Shown here piece after piece: positions 5,513-9,558 of a DNA stretch of 9,558 bases (the stretch's first letter is position 1; every line of letters starts with the position of its first letter). Below the pieces are notes generated by a model, which worked only from the letters and a program-made list of their open reading frames with translations, searched no databases and was not told the DNA's origin. Source of the stretch: Actinomycetota bacterium (GTDB taxonomy: Bacteria > Actinomycetota > Thermoleophilia > Solirubrobacterales > Solirubrobacteraceae); the NCBI GenBank assembly GCA_009699615.1, contig WLNV01000048.1, positions 1-9,558 on the forward strand, given 5' to 3'. The translations under genes and the position numbers were made by a program.

Positions 5513-6106
5513 ATGACCGACGCCGACGACGCACTGCTCGCAACCGCAACCCCAACCGAGCGCGAAGCAATCAAACGGCTCTCCTCCTTCTGGTGGCTCT
5601 GGCTCGTATTCGGCGTCGTATGGATCGTCGTAGCACTGGTCATTCTTCAGTTCAGCAACTCCTCGTACGCGCTGATCGGGATCATGATCGGAGCGATGTT
5701 CATCGGTGCCGGTATTCAGTACATGGCGATCTCGACCCTGCTTCCGAAATGGCGTTGGGTCTGGATGATTCTGGGGGCTCTGCTGATCATCTGGGGCGTC
5801 GTCGCGATCTTCAACCCGGTCAGCACATTCAACGCGTTCGCCGACATTCTCGGCTTCGTCTTCCTGCTTGTCGCCTTCATTTGGATCGTTCAGGCTTTCG
5901 CCGAGCGCGGCCACAATGACATGTGGTGGCTCGGACTGATCAGCGGCACGTTGATGCTGGTGATTGCTTTCATCGCGGCCGGCTCGGACGTTGACGTTAA
6001 GGCCAACCTGCTCGTCCTGTTCGTCGGCCTTTGGGCGCTGATGGCAGGCCTGGTCGACCTCGTGAGGGCTTTCCAGCTCCACCACGTCGGCGAAAAGCTC
6101 GAGTAG
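5513..6106 (+). CDS. HdeD-like (DUF308) six-helix membrane protein
   Basis: 197 residues. A polar N terminus of about 25 residues is followed by six hydrophobic helices at about 27–46, 52–75, 82–100, 107–128, 137–156 and 162–186, in three similar hairpin pairs. The residues WGVVAIFNPVST between helices 3 and 4 match the family signature (W-x3-G-x3-l-x-P). E. coli HdeD is linked to acid resistance at high cell density; for most actinobacterial members the role is unknown. ATG 5513 has GGAG 5 nt upstream (5504–5507). It is second in the deacetylase operon, suggesting an envelope-stress role (inference). It converges on aroE with 9 bp between stops. Confidence 0.85.
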   Translation: MTDADDALLATATPTEREAIKRLSSFWWLWLVFGVVWIVVALVILQFSNSSYALIGIMIGAMFIGAGIQYMAISTLLPKWRWVWMILGALLIIWGVVAIFNPVSTFNAFADILGFVFLLVAFIWIVQAFAERGHNDMWWLGLISGTLMLVIAFIAAGSDVDVKANLLVLFVGLWALMAGLVDLVRAFQLHHVGEKLE

Positions 6107-6116
6107 CGCCCGAGCT
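6092..6116 (-). terminator. Terminator-like hairpin with short T run after aroE
   Basis: Read on the minus strand, AGCTCG, a 9-nt loop, and CGAGCT form a 6-bp stem followed by TTTC, so the stem plus tail ends in four Ts (6096–6093). It is suitable as a modest intrinsic terminator for the alaS–aroE operon. It overlaps the aroE stop and the end of the HdeD-like gene. A second small inverted repeat, CTCAG-CCG-CTGAG, lies at 6115–6127. Confidence 0.4.
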
Positions 6117-6910
6117 CAGCCGCTGAGGGCTGCAACGCGCATAAGTTCGACCGGCGCTGGGTTCCCCGTCCACTGTTCGAACGCGATCGCGCCCTGCTGG
6201 ACGAGGATCTCTATTCCGTCGACGGTTCGGGCACCGGCCGCGGCCGCTGCGTCCAGCAGCGGGCCGGGAGTTCCGTGGTAGACGGCGTCGACCACGGTCG
6301 CGTATTGCCCGAGTTGTTCGGGATCGATCGGAAGCGTCGCGAACGGATCCCCCTCGAGCCCTGCAGCAGTGCAGTTGACGAGCAGATCGGCCGGGCCAAT
6401 CGTCTCGACGGCGGTGGCGCCGAAAAGCCCCGCTAGCTGCTCGGCGCGTCCCGCCGTCCTGTTCCAAATTTCTACCTCGACGCCCGAGTCGCGCAGAGCC
6501 CACACGACAGCGTGCGCGACTCCACCTGCTCCCATAACAACGGCCCTCGATCCGATCGGCGGCGCGGCACCCAGCGCGGCCATGAAACCGGGGGCGTCGG
6601 TGTTGTCCCCGACGACCTCGCCGCCCGGCTCGAAGATCAACGTATTGACCGCCCCAATCGCCCGCGCGGGATCGCTAAGCCGATCGACGAGCTCAACGAC
6701 GGCGTGCTTGTGCGGAATCGTGACGCTCGCCCCTCTGAATCCCGCACCAGGCAGCCCGCCGACCAGCGCGGCAAGCTGATCGGGCGGCACAGGAAGAAGC
6801 TGGTAGGCCCACTCGTCGAGACCAACCTCTTTAAGCGCCGCGTTGTGCATCACCGGCGAACGGCTGTGTGCAACTGGCCAGCCGAGAACGCCAAGTCGTG
6901 TGGCAACCAT
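6116..6910 (-). CDS. aroE: Shikimate dehydrogenase
   Basis: NADP-dependent reduction of 3-dehydroshikimate to shikimate in aromatic amino acid synthesis; cytoplasmic. 264 residues, the family length. Visible: N-terminal substrate motif HSRSPVMHNAAL (15–26), SVTIPHK with catalytic K68, AVNTL (87–91), GDNTD with D105, the Rossmann loop GAGGVA (127–132), NRT (150–152, NADP phosphate binding), VNCTAAG (178–184), and Q238/Q239 near the C terminus. ATG 6910 is chosen because RLGVLGWPVAHSRSP begins there; a longer frame to 6952 would overlap mltG by 29 bp. GAGGA, overlapping the mltG stop, lies 10 nt upstream. It is last visible gene of the alaS–ruvX–mltG–aroE operon. All key residues are present. 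Confidence 0.93.
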   Translation of the reverse strand: MVATRLGVLGWPVAHSRSPVMHNAALKEVGLDEWAYQLLPVPPDQLAALVGGLPGAGFRGASVTIPHKHAVVELVDRLSDPARAIGAVNTLIFEPGGEVVGDNTDAPGFMAALGAAPPIGSRAVVMGAGGVAHAVVWALRDSGVEVEIWNRTAGRAEQLAGLFGATAVETIGPADLLVNCTAAGLEGDPFATLPIDPEQLGQYATVVDAVYHGTPGPLLDAAAAAGARTVDGIEILVQQGAIAFEQWTGNPAPVELMRVAALSG

Positions 6911-6923
6911 CAGCCGACAGTCC

Positions 6924-8405
6924 TCAACGGCAGAATGCCGGGTCCTTGCCACCTTGCGAGGCGCGCTTGTTGTTGTAGGCGTCGATTAGGACCTGAAACT
7001 CGGCTGCCGTCTTCGCGAACGTCAGTCGGCCCTTTAGGCACGGCGCGACGATGAAGTAGAGGTTTGAACTTTTCGGCGGGTTGGCTGCCGCCTTGAGCGA
7101 CGCCAATCCAGGGTTGCCGATCGGGCCCGGAGGGAGTCCAGGAAAGCGTCGCGTGTTGTACGGCGAGCTGCTGTTGAGCTGCGAAACGGTTAGCGGTTGA
7201 TCCCAGTTGCTCACTGCGAAGCGCGTCGTCGCGTCGCTGCCGAGCGAGATCGAGTCGCGGAGGCGGTTGTAAAAGACGGCAGCCACTTCGGGCCGGTCGC
7301 GGTCGAAGAGCGCTTCACGCTCAATGATCGATGCCAGCGTTACAACGTCGTAGACCGTCAGGTTCTTGCTCTTCGCGTACTTCATGTTGACCTTCGCGAT
7401 GTTGCGCTTGAAGGCGATCATCTGGTCGCGGACGAGCCGCTTCGCGTCGGGCGAGCTCTTGAGCAGCTCGTACGTTGCCGGGAACAAGAAGCCCTCAAGC
7501 GATTTCACGTCTTTCGGTGCACCATAGGCGCGCGGGTTCAGTTCAGGCGATGAGATCGAAGCGGCACGATAATCCCCAGTAACACCCTGTTTCTTCACGA
7601 TCGGAGCGAGTTCTGATCGTGCGGGACCCTCAGGAACAAGCACGTTGATCACGGGCGCCGTTTTCGCGACGTTGGTCAGTACCGCCAGCGCGGAGCCGTT
7701 GCTCATTCCTTTGCGGAGCTTGTAGGTGCCTGCGCGCAGATTCGCCCTGTCGCCTCCGAGCGTCGCCCGTAGCTCGAAGAAGAACGCCGAGCCAACAACC
7801 CCCTTGTCTGCGAGCAGTCCGCCAACGTCGCCAGCGCTTACTCCTGCCGGGACGCGGACAACAACGGCACCGGAGCCGTCACCCTTGAATGGCTCAAAGA
7901 TTCCGTTGGCTACGAACAGGACTGCGATTACGACTACGGCAATCAGCCCGAATAGGAGCGCGTGGCGGCCCGGCGAACGGCGGCGGGCCTGCGGCGGCGG
8001 CGGGGACGAACTCGCACCGGGCGGTCGAACTGTCGCGATCGGGCGTTCGTCGCCGTCATCGGTCACCTTGCGCGGAGCAGCAGGAGCGGCATCTGGCTGC
8101 GGCCGGGCCTTCTGCGGTGGGCGCGTTGGCGATGTCGCAGGAGTCGGCGCAGGAGTCGGCACAGGAGTCGGCACAGGAGTCGGCGCAGGACTTGGTTCCG
8201 AGGCTTCTTGGGAAGGTTCGGCGGCTTCGGTGGGAGGAACCGCCGAGCGAGGCGGGCCCGCGCCAATCGGGGGCGCTTGAGGCGGGAGGTCGCGCGGCGG
8301 GGCTGGCCCCGGTGGCGCCTCTCCCCGTTCCTCGGCGCGCTTGCGTTCCCGCTCAAGGCGGGCCGCTTCACGCTCGTCTTCGCTTCGGTTTGACCGTTCA
8401 CTCAT
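6924..8405 (-). CDS. mltG: Endolytic peptidoglycan transglycosylase MltG, with long proline-rich cytoplasmic tail
   Basis: Cuts nascent peptidoglycan glycan strands at the outer face of the membrane. 493 residues. A charged helix (about 5–30, DEREAARLERERKRAEERGE), a Pro/Ala/Thr-rich stretch (about 31–140, including a PTPV/PTPA repeat), a basic segment RRRSPGRH, one transmembrane helix (about 148–167), a LysM-like region (about 180–250), and the YceG/MltG catalytic domain. The catalytic Glu is E362 in TLASIIEREA; SPYNTRRFPGLPPGPI (414–429) is the conserved substrate loop. Only two Cys occur (C456, C492), both extracytoplasmic. ATG 8405 overlaps the ruvX stop by 8 bp, with GGAA 5 nt upstream. 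An in-frame ATG at 8423 is an alternative; the frame further upstream is antisense-free but overlaps ruvX and is not coding. It lies between ruvX and aroE in the operon. Confidence 0.92.
   Translation of the reverse strand: MSERSNRSEDEREAARLERERKRAEERGEAPPGPAPPRDLPPQAPPIGAGPPRSAVPPTEAAEPSQEASEPSPAPTPVPTPVPTPAPTPATSPTRPPQKARPQPDAAPAAPRKVTDDGDERPIATVRPPGASSSPPPPQARRRSPGRHALLFGLIAVVVIAVLFVANGIFEPFKGDGSGAVVVRVPAGVSAGDVGGLLADKGVVGSAFFFELRATLGGDRANLRAGTYKLRKGMSNGSALAVLTNVAKTAPVINVLVPEGPARSELAPIVKKQGVTGDYRAASISSPELNPRAYGAPKDVKSLEGFLFPATYELLKSSPDAKRLVRDQMIAFKRNIAKVNMKYAKSKNLTVYDVVTLASIIEREALFDRDRPEVAAVFYNRLRDSISLGSDATTRFAVSNWDQPLTVSQLNSSSPYNTRRFPGLPPGPIGNPGLASLKAAANPPKSSNLYFIVAPCLKGRLTFAKTAAEFQVLIDAYNNKRASQGGKDPAFCR
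8140..8187 (-). repeat. 12-bp tandem repeat, four units, inside mltG
   Basis: Plus-strand unit GGAGTCGGCRCA repeats four times (8140, 8152, 8164, 8176), with R = G, A, A, G, and a partial related unit precedes it. It encodes the Pro-Thr-Pro-Val/Ala run of the MltG cytoplasmic tail. The units are in frame, so a gain or loss changes tail length by four residues. Confidence 0.85.
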
Positions 8406-8811
8406 CGCGATTCCAATGCTCATGCCCGTAACGGGCCAGCCAATCATCCAACAGAACTGCGGCGGCACGCGAATCTTCACTCTCACGACCGTCGGTTCCT
8501 GCGGCAATTGTCGTCGTAAAGCGTTCGTCAAAGAGCTCAACCGGAGTACCTGGACCGAGCGCGGACCGCAGGCGATCTGCGAAAGCACGAGCCTCCCGCG
8601 TCTGCTCGGAATCTGCTCCCGAGAGCGACAGCGGCAGCCCGACGACAACGCGATCAACTTCGCGCTGCTCAACCAGAGCGCGGAGCTGTTTGATGCCGGC
8701 TTTCGTCTCGGGTCTCAGCACGGCCTCTATCGGGGTCGCCAATGTGCCGGTCGGGTCGCTGAGCGCGCAGCCGCAGCGGGCCGAACCGTGGTCAAGTGCC
8801 AGCACCCTCAC
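8398..8811 (-). CDS. ruvX: YqgF/RuvX-family RNase H-fold nuclease
   Basis: RNase H-fold protein, named putative Holliday-junction resolvase; in several bacteria it acts in 16S rRNA 5' processing. 137 residues. Motifs: strand 1 LALDHGSARCGCALSD with D7, VVVGLPLSLSG (55–65), FDERFTT with E96 (94–100), and DSRAAAVLLDDWL with D113. These supply the expected D/E/D acidic set. The segment between ERFTT and the last Asp is about 8 residues shorter than the typical family form, removing the usual basic helix. GTG 8811 lies 3 bp after the alaS stop and has no clear ribosome site, so it is probably translated by coupling. mltG overlaps its end. The call is firm; which activity it has here is open. Confidence 0.88.
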   Translation of the reverse strand: MRVLALDHGSARCGCALSDPTGTLATPIEAVLRPETKAGIKQLRALVEQREVDRVVVGLPLSLSGADSEQTREARAFADRLRSALGPGTPVELFDERFTTTIAAGTDGRESEDSRAAAVLLDDWLARYGHEHWNRDE

Positions 8812-8814
8812 GGC

Positions 8815-9558
8815 CTATGCGCCGAGCATTTGCTCGACGGTCTCGGCTGCCAACGCAAGCGCTTCGGGGAGCTTCGCCGGGTCTTTGCCGCCAGCCTGGG
8901 CGATCGTGTCGCGACCCCCACCCCCACCTCCAACGACTGCCGCAGCGGCGGCGACTACATCGCCGGCCTTGACCCCACGATCAACTAGTGCGGGAGCGAC
9001 CGCGACGACGAGCGAAACGCGTTCTTCGAAGACACTGCCGACGACTACGGCTGCATCGTCGCCGAGCTTGGCCCTGAGCTTGTCTGCGACATCCATCAGT
9101 TCCTTGGCTGGAACTGCTCCGACATCCGCCACCAACAACTTCGCCTCAGCAACGTCGCGCGCCCCGGAGATCAGCTGCTCTACATCAAGGCTTGAAGCTG
9201 CGCTCGTCGCACCCCCGCGGGCACTCGCCTGCAGTTTCTTCAACGCGGGCAGCGTCTGGTCGGGGCTCGTCTTCAGCGCCTGCGCCGTCTGCGCGAGGAT
9301 CTGGTCATGGTCGCGAAGCATCTGCACTGCAACCGGACCCGTCACGGCTTCGATGCGACGGACATTCGCTGCGCTCGAACCTTCACTAGTGATTTTGAGG
9401 CACCCGATTTCGGAGGTCCGTGCCACATGTGTGCCGCCGCAAAGCTCGCGCGAGAAACTGCCGTCGCCGACCTCGACCATGCGGACGATGTCGCCGTACT
9501 TCTCGCCAAACAGTGCCATCGCGCCCAAGCTCTGCGCCTCATCGATCGTCGTCGTTAA
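8815..9558 (-). CDS. alaS: Alanyl-tRNA synthetase, C-terminal part (5' end outside window)
   Basis: Charges tRNA(Ala). The frame stays open to the right edge, beginning LTTTIDEAQSLGAMALFGEK, and ends at TAG 8815–8817; 247 residues are visible. Present: the end of the editing domain, with the metal-ligand motif CGGTHV (C40, H44 of the visible part) and VRRIEAVTG; a helical linker; and the C-terminal DHHA1 domain (C-Ala) with VGGGGGGRDTIAQAGG, matching the GGxGGGRxxxAQGGG signature. The catalytic domain and the first editing motif HxxxH lie outside the window. It is the first visible gene of the alaS–ruvX–mltG–aroE operon. No sign of decay. Confidence 0.95.
   Translation of the reverse strand, partial: LTTTIDEAQSLGAMALFGEKYGDIVRMVEVGDGSFSRELCGGTHVARTSEIGCLKITSEGSSAANVRRIEAVTGPVAVQMLRDHDQILAQTAQALKTSPDQTLPALKKLQASARGGATSAASSLDVEQLISGARDVAEAKLLVADVGAVPAKELMDVADKLRAKLGDDAAVVVGSVFEERVSLVVAVAPALVDRGVKAGDVVAAAAAVVGGGGGGRDTIAQAGGKDPAKLPEALALAAETVEQMLGA

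Noticed and set aside
5411..6085. Long minus-strand open frame opposite the HdeD-like gene
   Set aside because: Very polar, rich in D, H, Q and N, with no motif. It is the expected antisense image of a six-helix membrane protein, which has a ribosome site and a family match.
8131..8190. CRISPR-like array
   Set aside because: The units are 12 bp, directly joined without spacers, and encode an in-frame Pro-Thr run.
8406..8672. N-terminal extension of the mltG frame
   Set aside because: It overlaps ruvX on the same strand for 267 bp in another frame, and its residues show no MltG features.
8341..8988. Plus-strand open frame opposite mltG start, ruvX and alaS end
   Set aside because: It crosses three well-supported minus-strand genes without any recognisable feature.
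1..9558. Mobile elements, tRNA or rRNA genes, defence systems
   Set aside because: No transposase, integrase, att-like duplications, cloverleaf or defence-type domains were seen on either strand. Base composition looks even throughout.

Overview
The window looks like core chromosome from a high-GC actinobacterium, and a Thermoleophilia-like lineage is my best guess. Three things point that way: the strong G/C bias at third codon positions, the minus-strand order alaS–ruvX–mltG–aroE typical of actinobacterial chromosomes, and several starts that carry a TANNNT box about 7 nt upstream instead of a ribosome binding site, as in leaderless genes. No phage, transposon, CRISPR, tRNA or rRNA signal was found. 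Coding density is very high. The longest gene-free stretch is about 120 bp (4432–4548).

Layout, left to right. (1) The 3' end of an unrecognised plus-strand gene (1–153). (2) A minus-strand A24 prepilin peptidase (202–816), divergent from a small secreted or anchored beta-domain protein (868–1260). (3) A minus-strand mini-protein with two CxxCxGxG zinc knuckles, divergent from a plus-strand RNA-related operon: gluQ (glutamyl-Q tRNA(Asp) synthetase), a two-helix membrane protein and rnd (ribonuclease D). (4) A minus-strand OsmC-family thiol protein, divergent from a plus-strand pair of NodB-type polysaccharide deacetylase and HdeD-like membrane protein. (5) The minus-strand housekeeping operon alaS (cut by the window edge), ruvX, mltG and aroE, with overlaps or tiny gaps.

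Functionally the window combines housekeeping (alanyl-tRNA synthetase, YqgF nuclease, septal or lateral peptidoglycan trimming by MltG, shikimate synthesis by AroE), tRNA maturation and modification (gluQ, rnd), envelope functions (deacetylase, HdeD-like, prepilin peptidase) and oxidative defence (OsmC). I see no clear new multi-gene system.

The most notable points are as follows. All four convergent gene junctions carry inverted repeats at or over the stop codons; one is a perfect 11-bp hairpin containing both stops, so that both proteins end in Val-Gly-Asp. A TANNNT–N7–start pattern recurs at three genes. An eight-gene block separates aroE from the prepilin peptidase, two genes that I recall as neighbours in mycobacteria. 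MltG has a long proline-rich cytoplasmic tail encoded partly by a 12-bp tandem repeat, and only two cysteines, both outside the membrane.
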